A DNA stretch of 64,000 bases from an uncultured Muribaculaceae bacterium (GCA_910579675.1 CAJTUF010000002.1:1-64000); one strand, 5' to 3'. Counted from the first letter of the stretch, positions 34,688-43,197 are shown. Numbers and translations: made by a program. The notes: generated from the sequence alone by a model not told the origin.

Positions 34688-36175
34688 ATGATGGAGAATA
34701 ACAACTTGTTGGCAGCATTCGGAAACAGTGCTGCAAGAGTGAAAAATGCCATTTCTGCCATTAGGGCAGGCAGAGGTGTGTTGTTGGTCGACGATGAGAA
34801 CAGAGAGAATGAGGGCGATCTCATTTTCCCCGCACAGACCATATCCGAAAAAGACATGGCGTGTATGATACGCCATTGCAGCGGCATAGTATGCCTATGT
34901 ATTACGCAGGAAAAAGCAGATGAACTTAATCTGCCGCTTATGGTAGAACATAATACCAGTACTTATGGCACAGCTTTCACTATTTCCATAGAAGCAGCCG
35001 AAGGTGTGACCACCGGTGTATCTGCTGCCGACCGTGTCAAGACGATAAAAGCTGCGATTGCAGAAAACGCTACATGCAAATCACTCCACAGTCCGGGACA
35101 TGTTTTTCCGCTGATTGCCCGTCCAGGTGGTATTAAAGAACGCGAAGGCCACACAGAGGGGAGTGTTGAACTTATGAAACTGGCAGGGCTTCAACCTTAT
35201 GCAGTGTTGTGCGAACTGACAAATGAGGACGGAACTATGGCAAAGCTTCCTGAAATAATTGAATTTAGCAAACAACATAATTATCCAATCATGAGTATTG
35301 ACGATTTGAAAAATTACGCTCCGGCATCCGATTTTCTTCCCGGATTGCTTGGGTCTTTTGCGAAGCCGGCGGCAGAAAATCCAACGGTAGCAATCATGGA
35401 AGCTGCATTCCATCACCACGGATTACACTACCGCTATATCAACTGCGAAGTCGGTCCACAAAATCTTGAAGCAGCCGTTGCAGGAGCCAAAGCTATGGGA
35501 TGGCGAGGATTCAACTGTTCCATACCGAATAAAGTAGAGGTCATCAAATACCTCGATACGCTTGGAGAATCAGCCCGTATTATCGGTGCTGTAAATACTG
35601 TCATCATCGAAAAAGATGGCACTACACGCGGAGAAAACACCGATGGAAAAGGTTTCGTAAAAGCCATTTCAGAAGTGACGGAAATTGCCGGAAAAAAATT
35701 GGTGGTATTTGGAGCCGGAGGTGCATCACGTGCTATCTGTGTGGAAATGGCGTTGGCCGGAGCTTCTGACATCATAGTGCTTAATATAGATGAAGGAGGA
35801 CAAACATTAGTAGATTTGCTAAACCGACACACCCCGGCAAAAGCTTCATTTGTGCTATGGAACCACTCCTTTGATATCCCTTCTGACACCGATATTGTCA
35901 TCAATGCCACTTCCGTAGGACTATATCCTAACATTGAACAGAGACTGAACATCAATGTAGATTCTTTAACACCTGATATGGTTGTTGCCGACTGCATACC
36001 TAATCCAGCATATACGCATTTCGTGAAAGATGCCATAAGCAAAGGGTGCAAGCATGTGCTTCCCGGCATGAATATGCTGGTAAATCAGGCTGTAATAGCC
36101 ATTAAATACTGGACAGGTGAAGACGTTGACGAGAGTGTCATGAGAAAGGAATTGAAGGACGTTCTCGGATTGTAA
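34688..36175 (+). CDS. Fusion of RibB (DHBP synthase) and a shikimate-dehydrogenase-like domain
   Basis: This is a 495-residue two-domain protein. Residues 1-210 form a full RibB domain with its catalytic features intact: [11 protein letters not shown] (35-45), H/T-rich YGTAF and [12 protein letters not shown], and GHTEGS (154-159). It should convert ribulose 5-phosphate to 3,4-dihydroxy-2-butanone 4-phosphate plus formate. Residues 216-495 match AroE: catalytic-type K282 (SIPNK), N303 (GAVNTV), D319 (ENTDG), nucleotide loop GAGGASRA (342-349), NATSVGL (406-412) and MLVNQA (463-468). The Ser-x-Ser that holds the shikimate carboxylate in AroE reads N231-P-T233, so the substrate is probably not shikimate. 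The fusion and the operon context suggest that the dehydrogenase acts on a RibB-derived compound; this is inference. Confidence 0.88.
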   Translation: MMENNNLLAAFGNSAARVKNAISAIRAGRGVLLVDDENRENEGDLIFPAQTISEKDMACMIRHCSGIVCLCITQEKADELNLPLMVEHNTSTYGTAFTISIEAAEGVTTGVSAADRVKTIKAAIAENATCKSLHSPGHVFPLIARPGGIKEREGHTEGSVELMKLAGLQPYAVLCELTNEDGTMAKLPEIIEFSKQHNYPIMSIDDLKNYAPASDFLPGLLGSFAKPAAENPTVAIMEAAFHHHGLHYRYINCEVGPQNLEAAVAGAKAMGWRGFNCSIPNKVEVIKYLDTLGESARIIGAVNTVIIEKDGTTRGENTDGKGFVKAISEVTEIAGKKLVVFGAGGASRAICVEMALAGASDIIVLNIDEGGQTLVDLLNRHTPAKASFVLWNHSFDIPSDTDIVINATSVGLYPNIEQRLNINVDSLTPDMVVADCIPNPAYTHFVKDAISKGCKHVLPGMNMLVNQAVIAIKYWTGEDVDESVMRKELKDVLGL

Positions 36176-36189
36176 AAACAGGCAAGGTT

Positions 36190-36942
36190 ATGGAGTGGTC
36201 AATGTTGATTCAATCCCCCACAGACTGGGGGATACTCTTTTTATCGGCTTTAATAATTGGCATGTCCAAAACAGGCATTCAGGGGTTAAGCCTGATATCA
36301 GTTCCTCTCTTGGCTCTTGCATTCGGAGCAAAGCCTTCAACGGGGTTGATTTTGCCCATTTTGTGTATAGCTGATTTGATTGCTGTTCTTTACTACCGAC
36401 GCATCGCAGAATGGAAATACGTTTTCAAACTACTTCCGGCTGCTTTGGTAGGGTTCATCTTGGCTCTGCTTGTGGACAAGGTTATACCACCAGCAGCGTT
36501 CAAACATCTTATGGGAGGATGTCTTGCCATCGTGCTGCTCGTTATGTTTTGGTCCGAGTGGAAAGGAAAAGAGAACAAACTTTCGTCTTGTTGGTGGTAT
36601 GGGCCGTTTTTCGGACTTTTAGGTGGGTTTACCACTATGATAGGGAATGCTGCAGGTCCGGTAATGGCCATATATCTTTTGTCGGTAAAGATGCCGAAAT
36701 ACAGTTTTGTCGGGACAAACGCATGGTTCTTTCTTGTAATCAACTATCTGAAGATTCCGGTACAGATGTTTGCATGGAACAATATAACGAGTCAATCACT
36801 CATAATAGATGCCCTTACTATCCCCTTTATACTAATGGGAGGTGTAGCCGGCATCTTTTTAGTAAAACGATTACCGGAAAAGGGCTTCCGCAGTTTTACA
36901 ACGGCTATCACCTGTGTGTCTGTAATCTTGTTGCTAATATGA
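36190..36942 (+). CDS. TauE/SafE-family membrane exporter
   Basis: This 250-residue polytopic membrane protein has about eight hydrophobic helices. It carries the family features GMSKTGIQGLSLISVPLLA (about 23-41) in the first half and GGFTTMIGNAAGPVMAIYLL (about 143-162) in the second, which is the TauE/SafE repeat. The family exports sulfite, sulfonates or other organic anions. It follows the RibB-AroE gene by 14 nt, so it probably exports, or less likely imports, an acidic product of the cluster. The cargo is unknown. Confidence 0.85.
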   Translation: MEWSMLIQSPTDWGILFLSALIIGMSKTGIQGLSLISVPLLALAFGAKPSTGLILPILCIADLIAVLYYRRIAEWKYVFKLLPAALVGFILALLVDKVIPPAAFKHLMGGCLAIVLLVMFWSEWKGKENKLSSCWWYGPFFGLLGGFTTMIGNAAGPVMAIYLLSVKMPKYSFVGTNAWFFLVINYLKIPVQMFAWNNITSQSLIIDALTIPFILMGGVAGIFLVKRLPEKGFRSFTTAITCVSVILLLI

Positions 36943-36968
36943 TTTTCATATAAACAGAAAAAATATGT

Positions 36969-37997
36969 ATGGAATATCGTAGATTGAATGGTTCGGGACT
37001 TTTCGTTCCGGCATTGACTTTGGGAACAGGAACATTCGGTGGTTCTCATGGCTTTGAAGGTTGGGGACATACCGGAGTAAAGGAAGCTACCCATATGGTA
37101 GATATGTGTCTGGATGCAGGATTGAATATGTTTGATACAGCAGACATGTATTCGCGCGGACTTGCCGAAGAAATATTGGGTAAGGCGATTGCAGGAAAAC
37201 GTAACAGGTTGCTCATTGCGACCAAAGGGACATTTCCTATGGGAGAAAGCCGTAACCAGAAGGGGGCTTCGCGTTTTCATTTGATGGAGGCTTGTGAAGC
37301 AAGTTTGCGCCGTCTTGGAACAGACCACATTGACCTTTATTACATACACGGTTTCGATGCTAACACACCAGTCGAAGAAACACTCCGGGTTTTGGATGAT
37401 TTAGTAACAAGCGGAAAAATACGTTATATCGGTTGCTCTAATTTTTCAGGGTGGCAACTGATGAAGTCTCTTTCAGTTTCTGAAAGATGCCGATGGAGTA
37501 AGTATGTGGCGCATCAGGTATATTATTCACTATTAAACCGAGATTTTGAATGGGAATTAATGCCTCTCGGTATAGACCAACACGTGGGTTCTATAATCTG
37601 GAGTCCGCTGGCTGCCGGACGTTTGGGAGGTCGTTACCGAAGGAATAATCCTATTCCGCAAAATGGAAGGGTTGCACGTGGTGGTGCACCAGTAAGGGAT
37701 AATGTTATATCTTACAATAGGTTGTATGATATAGTGGACGTATTGGAAGATCTTGCGTTGGAAACAGGGAAAAGCGTCGCACAGATTGCATTAAACTGGT
37801 TATTGCAGCGTCCCACTGTGTGCAGTCTTGTTATCGGAGCAAGTTCCGAGGAACAACTTCGCCAGAACTTTGGTGCAGTAGACTGGAAACTTTCAGTAGA
37901 GCAAATAAATCGTCTTGATGTCGCCAGCAAGACAGATAAGCCTTATCCTTATTGGCATCAAGACCAAAGGCCTGAACTATCATCACAAGTGTTCTAA
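36969..37997 (+). CDS. Aldo/keto reductase
   Basis: This 342-residue NADPH-dependent (by family) reductase has the catalytic tetrad D56, Y61, K86 and H127 (FDTADMY, LLIATKG, YYIHGFD). The nucleotide-binding end (SLVIGASSEEQLRQN) is also present. The family reduces aldehydes and ketones of sugars and small carbonyls. It is 26 nt after the exporter gene and probably the last enzyme of the cluster. With RibB, an AroE-like dehydrogenase and a phosphatase nearby, a ketone- or aldehyde-reducing step is plausible but unproven. Confidence 0.88.
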   Translation: MEYRRLNGSGLFVPALTLGTGTFGGSHGFEGWGHTGVKEATHMVDMCLDAGLNMFDTADMYSRGLAEEILGKAIAGKRNRLLIATKGTFPMGESRNQKGASRFHLMEACEASLRRLGTDHIDLYYIHGFDANTPVEETLRVLDDLVTSGKIRYIGCSNFSGWQLMKSLSVSERCRWSKYVAHQVYYSLLNRDFEWELMPLGIDQHVGSIIWSPLAAGRLGGRYRRNNPIPQNGRVARGGAPVRDNVISYNRLYDIVDVLEDLALETGKSVAQIALNWLLQRPTVCSLVIGASSEEQLRQNFGAVDWKLSVEQINRLDVASKTDKPYPYWHQDQRPELSSQVF

Positions 37998-38013
37998 AAT
38001 AAATCGTAAAGTA

Positions 38014-38616
38014 ATGAGAATAACATTATTGATTTTGTTTATCATCGGTGGATTATCTGTGTTATCGTCTGTTAGTGGACGCCAACATAAGACTAATTCC
38101 TTGCAAACAAAAGACACACGGATGCACAACCGTACAGAAGAACGATTGGAAATTTCTTTCAAATTCCAGCGTGGAGGAATAGCTTCCAGTCAATATGCCA
38201 TATGGATAGAGAATGACGAAGGGCAGTTAGTACGTACCATCTATACAACATCCTTTACTGCAAAAGGTGGATATAAATATCGAAAGGATGCTATACCTTT
38301 TTGGGTAAGCAAGGCTAACCCCAAAGATATGTCCTCAGAGCAAGTAGATGCCATAACAGGAGCGACACCCAGAAATGGCATTTTGGTTTATCAATGGGAT
38401 GGGACAGACGAAAAAGGCAACCATGTTCCTACGGGAGATTATAAGCTTTTTATCGAAGGCACGTTGTATTGGACGAGCAGGGTTATATATTCTGGAGAAT
38501 TTACGTGGGGGAACAAAGAACTGACTTCCGTTCCAGTTAAAGTCCAGCATTTCAATCAACAACCAAACAACCAAAACATGATTACAGAGTTAAAAGTATG
38601 TCATTTCAAGAATTAA
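38014..38616 (+). CDS. DUF2271 family exported protein with a flavinylation-like motif
   Basis: This 200-residue protein has an N-terminal signal or anchor helix (about 3-20) and a DUF2271 domain with Ig-like strands (YKLFIEGTLYWTSR). Residues 112-118 read DAITGAT, close to the (D/S)x(T/S)GAT motif on which ApbE attaches FMN covalently in several exported redox proteins. The start at 38014 gives a clean signal helix; upstream in-frame starts lie in the reductase gene. It is 16 nt after the reductase gene. An exported redox role is a possibility; no ApbE gene is in the window. Confidence 0.7.
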   Translation: MRITLLILFIIGGLSVLSSVSGRQHKTNSLQTKDTRMHNRTEERLEISFKFQRGGIASSQYAIWIENDEGQLVRTIYTTSFTAKGGYKYRKDAIPFWVSKANPKDMSSEQVDAITGATPRNGILVYQWDGTDEKGNHVPTGDYKLFIEGTLYWTSRVIYSGEFTWGNKELTSVPVKVQHFNQQPNNQNMITELKVCHFKN

Positions 38617-38920
38617 AAATATTATCAATGTATTAGTTATTACTATATTGCATCATAGATATGTTTCAATTCAATAACTTAATTCATAATCACTTGCGGA
38701 GATCAAACGAATAAACGAAATAGCACAATTTGTGATGTTCAAGTAAGGCAAATATATGTAAGAGTATTTCGATAAGGATAAAGCATAAAAATGGTAATTC
38801 ATAGTAAACGAACTGAACTTCTTCGTACACTGATTGGTACAGGCTATTTGTTAATATGTTTATTGACAACAACGTTATCCCAAAATTGTAAAGCCTGATT
38901 GGGATATATAGCTAAATTAA

Positions 38921-38954
38921 AAAATCCGATGAAGTCGTAACTTCATCGGATTTT
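38921..38954. terminator. Bidirectional terminator hairpin
   Basis: AAAATCCGATGAAG (38921-38934) pairs perfectly over 14 bp with CTTCATCGGATTTT (38941-38954) with a 6-nt loop, flanked by A and T runs on both sides. It serves the rightward metabolic operon and the leftward HU remnant. The rest of 38617-38961 shows no gene. Confidence 0.8.
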
Positions 38955-38961
38955 CCGCTTT

Positions 38962-39266
38962 TCATATATTCGGGATTATTCCCGTGTCTAACACGCCACC
39001 GTTCCTGCAATGCTCGATGATGCCGGGCGTAAATCCCATACTCCCGATTGCGATGTGGCGAATATAGTTCGCATACTCCTTACCTTGAAAATTCTTTCCC
39101 GTAAGGTTTCTGAGAATGTGCCGAAGCCACGGAGATATACGTTCTCTCCATGTGCGAGGCTGTCTTTTACTACAACCATAAATTGCTCAACCACCGCGAG
39201 AACACTTGCCTTGTCAATCCCTGTAGTCTTTGCTATCTCGTTTACTATATCTGCTTTAGTTATTTT
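38962..39266 (-). pseudogene. HU/IHF-family DNA-binding protein, degraded
   Basis: Leftward from 39266 the frame reads KITKADIVNEIAKTTGIDKA, then VEQFMVVVKDSL and LRGFGTFS, a clear HU N-terminal half. The expected start codon position is ATA (39261-39263), where homologues begin MTKADIV. After GTFS (about 39111) the HU-like tail (TGKNFQGKEY, then GFTPG) continues in another frame to a TGA at 38962-38964, so there is a frameshift as well. A TAAATTTG promoter box remains at 39290-39297 on the minus strand. Translation from an internal GTG (39194) would give an odd 68-residue protein. It is probably non-functional. Confidence 0.65.
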
Positions 39267-39320
39267 GCGTACTTATCTGATTTAGACTGCAAATTTACTA
39301 ATTTTTGAGGAGATTGCCTA

Positions 39321-39349
39321 TAAAAAAGCCTGTCCGAAACGAACAGGCT
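39321..39349 (-). terminator. Terminator of the radical SAM gene
   Basis: AGCCTGT (39327-39333) pairs with ACAGGCT (39343-39349). On the minus strand the stem is followed by a run of six T. It lies about 20 nt past the stop of the leftward radical SAM gene. Confidence 0.75.
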
Positions 39350-39368
39350 GAGACAGGGACTGGTGTCT

Positions 39369-40262
39369 TCACAGATGCCATATCCTGCTGCGGTAGGCTT
39401 TGAGTTCTTCTTCTGGAAACTCCGCTATCGCTTTGTCAAATTCCCGGAGGATTGCGACCTTGTCATCGGGCAACGCTCCGGTGATTGGTACCGTATTGGA
39501 TATATGGTGTCCCATAAGGTTGACCTTGATTTTCAAGCGGTCAATGAGAGTTCGCATCTCAAACAGTCTCTCAATCTCCGGTTCTTCCTCATACGAGCCG
39601 TCAAGCACTTCCTTATATAATTGTGATTCAGGAAATACAGTCAATGAAACGATATTGATGATACAAGGATGCAGTTTGTTAAGAATATCTGCTGTGGCGA
39701 TTGCGCTCTCAACGCCTTTGCCCTTTCCTCCAAGTCCATTGAGGTAGAACACGTTGTAGTGTATTCCAGCCTCATCGAGTTTTGACAACTGTTCAAGAAT
39801 ATCGTTGGCATGATAGCCTTTGTTCATTCTTTCAAGAGTAGGATCATGCGCGGTCTCGATACCGATATTTATACTGTCGAGCTTCATGTGACGTAGGTGC
39901 TTCAATTCCTCTACCGATTTGGGGGCAATATCTGTCACGCGGGCGAACATTCCGAAAGACACCAAATGAGGAAGATACTTGCGTAGAAGTATGGCAATAT
40001 CTATCAGTTTGTTGTAGCTGAGAGCAAACGGGTTGGCACCTGTCAGATAAACACGGCGTGCCCGTGGTTGCCACTGTCGGATTACTTTCAAGTCTGCCTC
40101 CACCTCCGATAATGGCGACATACGGAATGGTGTTCCGTGATACAGGCTGCAAAATTTGCACTTGTGCCATGTGCAGCCCGATGTAATCTGGAGCAACTGC
40201 GAGTTTGCCTCGTATGGCGGTCGCCACACCTGCCCCGTGAAATGTAGTTCAGGATATATCAT
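39369..40262 (-). CDS. Radical SAM protein
   Basis: This 297-residue radical SAM enzyme binds an iron-sulfur cluster through C30, C35 and C38 (SGCTWHKCKFCS; C-x4-C-x2-C, as in a subgroup of uncharacterised Elp3-like radical SAM proteins). The core shows LTGANPFALS, INIGIETA and VFYLNGLGG strands. The substrate is unknown. It is divergent from an HxlR-type regulator, with overlapping promoters, so the pair is probably co-regulated. Confidence 0.83.
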   Translation of the reverse strand: MIYPELHFTGQVWRPPYEANSQLLQITSGCTWHKCKFCSLYHGTPFRMSPLSEVEADLKVIRQWQPRARRVYLTGANPFALSYNKLIDIAILLRKYLPHLVSFGMFARVTDIAPKSVEELKHLRHMKLDSINIGIETAHDPTLERMNKGYHANDILEQLSKLDEAGIHYNVFYLNGLGGKGKGVESAIATADILNKLHPCIINIVSLTVFPESQLYKEVLDGSYEEEPEIERLFEMRTLIDRLKIKVNLMGHHISNTVPITGALPDDKVAILREFDKAIAEFPEEELKAYRSRIWHL

Positions 40263-40279
40263 ATCTCAACGATTTTTAT

Positions 40280-40300
40280 TAACTTTGTAGTGCAAAATTA
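40280..40300. promoter_or_regulatory. Closely spaced divergent promoters
   Basis: TAACTTTG on the plus strand (40280-40287) faces the HxlR gene. CAAAATTA (40293-40300), i.e. TAATTTTG on the minus strand, faces the radical SAM gene. The two -7 boxes are only 5 bp apart, so RNA polymerase and the HxlR regulator can hardly occupy both directions at once. Confidence 0.6.
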
Positions 40301-40396
40301 GGTGAGAATCAGAGCCTAAACAACAACATACCGAAAGGTTTGACCCTTACCGAAAAGTTTGTTTTACTCATTTTCAATCAATTCTGCAAACACGAT

Positions 40397-40747
40397 ATGG
40401 CAAAAAAATTGGACTATGAATATTGCAAGGCCGCTCCGATGCTTGAATGGCTTGGGAACAAATGGGCTTTGGTCGTTCTCGTGAAGATTTCCGAGAACGA
40501 ACCGGTGCGCTTCAACGAACTGTACCGCAATATTCCGTCCGTGTCAGAGAAAGTGCTGTCGCAGGTGTTGAAACAACTTACCACTGACGGCATAATCGAG
40601 CGTCAGCTTTACCCGGATGTACCGCCTCGTGTGGAATATTCCATCACAGACTTAGGAAAAACACTATTGCCTAATGTCGAAGCGTTAATCAAGTGGGGAC
40701 AGGACAACTTTGAACAGATAATGATAAACAGACACAATAATGAGTGA
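40397..40747 (+). CDS. HxlR-family transcriptional regulator
   Basis: This 116-residue winged-helix protein has the HxlR signature: C-x8-LEWLGNKWALVVLVKIS near the N-terminus, RFNELYRNIPSVSEKVLSQ as the recognition region, and PPRVEYSITDLG as the wing. A single N-terminal cysteine (residue 10) is typical of redox- or aldehyde-sensing members. The start at 40397 (MAKKLDYEYCK) fits the family; the longer in-frame start at 40340 does not. It overlaps the GrpB gene by 8 nt. Confidence 0.85.
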   Translation: MAKKLDYEYCKAAPMLEWLGNKWALVVLVKISENEPVRFNELYRNIPSVSEKVLSQVLKQLTTDGIIERQLYPDVPPRVEYSITDLGKTLLPNVEALIKWGQDNFEQIMINRHNNE

Positions 40748-41294
40748 GGCTGCGAAAAAGTTGAAAGATTTGACCTTGGAAGAACTATGGGAGCTGTTTC
40801 CGATAGTTCTTGTGCCGTATTTTTCTTGCTGGAAAGAATGGGCTGATGATGAAATAAAGCAACTCCAAATAATCCTTGATGGATTTTGCCCCATAATCAA
40901 CCATATAGGCAGCACTGCCATTTCGACAATTCAGGCCAAACCTATAATAGACATATTGGTGGAAGTATCGACAAGACTGGATTGGAACAAATTACGTGAT
41001 GTCATGGAGTCGTCCGGATATATATGTATGTCTGTTTCAGGAATACGTATGAGTTTCAATAAGGGATATACACCATCGGGATACGCCGATAAGGTATTCC
41101 ATATACATATTCATCCAATCGGTGACAATGACGAGATATTTTTTCGTGATTTTCTGGTGGACCATCCCGATACGGCTAAAGAATATGAGGCTCTGAAATT
41201 GAGTCTCTTGCCAAAATTCAAGCATAATAGAGATGGCTATACCGAAGCTAAAACCGAGTTTATCGAAAGAATTGTTTCTAAACGAAAGAATTGA
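40740..41294 (+). CDS. GrpB-family (UPF0157) nucleotidyltransferase-fold protein
   Basis: This 184-residue protein carries the GrpB pattern: INHIGSTAISTIQAKPIIDILVEV (about 53-76, with GST and the acidic strand) and HIHIHPIGD near 120. GrpB proteins have a nucleotidyltransferase fold and unknown substrates. It overlaps the HxlR gene by 8 nt, so the two are probably co-expressed. Confidence 0.83.
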   Translation: MSEAAKKLKDLTLEELWELFPIVLVPYFSCWKEWADDEIKQLQIILDGFCPIINHIGSTAISTIQAKPIIDILVEVSTRLDWNKLRDVMESSGYICMSVSGIRMSFNKGYTPSGYADKVFHIHIHPIGDNDEIFFRDFLVDHPDTAKEYEALKLSLLPKFKHNRDGYTEAKTEFIERIVSKRKN

Positions 41295-41396
41295 TGGCAG
41301 AGAGATTGGCGATGTCATGAATGACGAGGAAGGAATGGCAAACATGCGTAACCTCGCACAAAACATGGCATGACTGTTAAAACAGACATTTAATAA

Positions 41397-41966
41397 ATGA
41401 CACCCGTAAATATCCTCGACATAAAAGACAGGGCGCAGTTCCGGCAGTGGCTGATTGAGAATCATACCACAGAACGGGAGTGCTGGGTAGTGGCGAAGCG
41501 TGGCAAGACGCCGCCGGAGGACGCACTCTGGTATCTTGATGCCGTTGAGGAGGCTCTATGTTTCGGGTGGATTGACTCTACATTGAAAAGCGTCAACGGT
41601 GAGCCGCTGCAACGCTTCGGACCGAGAACTAAATCCGGCAAATGGACCGAACTCAACAAAGAGCGGTGCCGCAGATTGGAGAAATTAGGACTTTTGACCG
41701 AAAGCGGGCGCAAAGTTTGTCCAGACCTCAATGCAAGATTTGAGATTATGCCGGCGATTGTCACGGCTTTCAAGAAAACGCCGTCGGCATGGGAGAACTT
41801 TCAGGATATGCCACCGCTCTATCAGCGTGTGAGGATAGACAATATCCACAGGGTAAAATCAAAACCGGAACTGTTCAACAGTCGCCTGCAAAAACTGATC
41901 GAGGCAAGTGCCAAAGGTGAAATGATTGGCGACTGGCACGACTGCAATCGCCTGCTCAACTATTAA
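41397..41966 (+). CDS. YdeI/OmpD-associated family protein
   Basis: This 189-residue protein matches the YdeI family: RQWLIENHTTERECWVV near 16-32, the central signature YLDAVEEALCFGWIDSTLK (about 46-64) and a C-terminal repeat with PSAWENFQDMPPLYQR. Family members are linked to stress and peptide resistance in some bacteria, but no reaction is known. It is the third gene of the rightward HxlR run, 102 nt after grpB-like. Confidence 0.8.
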   Translation: MTPVNILDIKDRAQFRQWLIENHTTERECWVVAKRGKTPPEDALWYLDAVEEALCFGWIDSTLKSVNGEPLQRFGPRTKSGKWTELNKERCRRLEKLGLLTESGRKVCPDLNARFEIMPAIVTAFKKTPSAWENFQDMPPLYQRVRIDNIHRVKSKPELFNSRLQKLIEASAKGEMIGDWHDCNRLLNY

Positions 41967-42000
41967 GGTATTATATATGTTCTTACTATCAAATAAGACA

Positions 42001-42876
42001 ATGGACACAATGAAAACAATACGATTGATTTACCCCCAATGGCAAGGTGGAAACATTGCCCGGTGGATTCCGAATATCCCTGCTGAAGATGCTTCACGGG
42101 GATATTATCTTGGTTCGATGCTGTTGAATTTTCTTGCTCCGGAAACAGATAATCAAACTTTCACAGTGCCTGTTTCCACGGATATTTCAGAACGGATTGA
42201 GAAAAATGGTGTGCTTGACCATGATATAATAGCATCTCAGACAAAGGCAGCCCTTGACACATTGCGTATTGCCAGTCCCGACAAGGTTGTGACTCTCGGT
42301 GGAGAATGTTCGGTAAGCGTACCTGTATTTTCTTATCTCGCTGACAAATACAAAGGAGATGTGGCGATAGTGTGGATTGACGCACACCCCGACATAACAT
42401 TGCCGGGAGATGATTACAATGGTTATCATGCGATGGCGCTTACTGCCTGCATGGGCATGGGGGACAAGGAAATCATCGGTCAACTCCCCGCAAGTGTTCC
42501 GACTGATGCTGTATGTCTCGCGGGGCTGAGAGAGTGTGAGTATCCCTATATCGAAAAAAGGGTGGAGGAACTTGGATTGACACATTATTCGCCACAGCAA
42601 CTTGCAGGAACAAGCCAACCTGTGATTGACTGGTTGAAAAAGTCGGGCAAATCAAAAGTGATGATACACTTTGACATGGACGTGATGGATCCTGCCGATA
42701 TTCTTGCAGCCGTAGCTGACGGACCGGCGGGAGGATTGAAATTGAATGAAGTGGTACGTTTAATAAATGATATTGCATCATCAAAGGAACTCATAGCGTT
42801 GACTGTTGCAGAGCCTATGCCGAGACTTGCAATAAGGCTAAAGAATATGTTGGCACAACTACCGTTAATTAAATAA
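42001..42876 (+). CDS. Arginase/agmatinase-superfamily hydrolase with altered metal ligand
   Basis: This 291-residue ureohydrolase-fold protein keeps two metal motifs, IDAHPD (126-131) and FDMDVMDP (224-231). The first motif, GGDHS in classical arginases, reads GGECS (100-104), replacing a manganese-binding His by C103 and the Asp by Glu. The substrate may therefore not be arginine or agmatine, or the metal site may differ. The start at 42001 is followed by a second in-frame ATG at 42010. It lies 35 nt after the YdeI gene, and a strong hairpin follows. Confidence 0.83.
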   Translation: MDTMKTIRLIYPQWQGGNIARWIPNIPAEDASRGYYLGSMLLNFLAPETDNQTFTVPVSTDISERIEKNGVLDHDIIASQTKAALDTLRIASPDKVVTLGGECSVSVPVFSYLADKYKGDVAIVWIDAHPDITLPGDDYNGYHAMALTACMGMGDKEIIGQLPASVPTDAVCLAGLRECEYPYIEKRVEELGLTHYSPQQLAGTSQPVIDWLKKSGKSKVMIHFDMDVMDPADILAAVADGPAGGLKLNEVVRLINDIASSKELIALTVAEPMPRLAIRLKNMLAQLPLIK

Positions 42877-42888
42877 CTTATTTCAACC

Positions 42889-42920
42889 GCCGCCTCCAAA
42901 GGCGGCCGAAATTTTTGGAA
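42889..42920 (+). terminator. Terminator after the arginase-like gene
   Basis: GCCGCCT (42889-42895) pairs with AGGCGGC (42900-42906) over a 4-nt loop, followed by a short A/T-rich tract with five T (42912-42916). Confidence 0.7.
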
Positions 42921-42936
42921 ATTTTGAGAGTAAATC

Positions 42937-42968
42937 AGCGGAGCAACTCTTCACAGGGTTGCTCCGCT
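42937..42968 (-). terminator. Hairpin at the end of the leftward PcfK-PcfJ-DUF3873 run
   Basis: AGCGGAGCAAC (42937-42947) pairs with GTTGCTCCGCT (42958-42968), an 11-bp perfect stem. It lies just past the stop of the leftward DUF3873 gene; the following minus-strand tract is T-rich but interrupted, so it is probably a terminator. Confidence 0.6.
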
Positions 42969-42990
42969 TGGCGTATATTACGACTATTGG

Positions 42991-43197
42991 CTATTTCTTT
43001 TTTGCGAGCCATTCGTCCCGTTTCTGTCGGCACTCTTTAAGGGTCGGTGACACCACTGAGAATAGTTCGCCATCATCGGTGCGATAATCATACATAATTT
43101 GTTCCACTCGTTCACTTCTATGAGTATAGTAGAAGGCTTCGTATTGCTCCTGACCTTTCTGCGTGGTCGATATTCCGTTTTGTGTCATGCGTGTCAT
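42991..43197 (-). CDS. DUF3873 family small protein
   Basis: This 68-residue protein contains FYYTHRSERVEQIMYDYRT and a Lys/Arg-rich end (ECRQKRDEWLAKKK), matching DUF3873 proteins that accompany PcfJ in Bacteroidales ICEs. It lies 51 nt downstream of the pcfJ-like gene. The function is unknown. Confidence 0.7.
   Translation of the reverse strand: MTRMTQNGISTTQKGQEQYEAFYYTHRSERVEQIMYDYRTDDGELFSVVSPTLKECRQKRDEWLAKKK

Noticed and set aside
31589..38616. Cluster considered as sulfoglycolysis (kinase plus TauE exporter)
   Set aside because: No sulfoquinovosidase, isomerase, aldolase or sulfolactaldehyde enzyme is present, and RibB-AroE has no place in those pathways.
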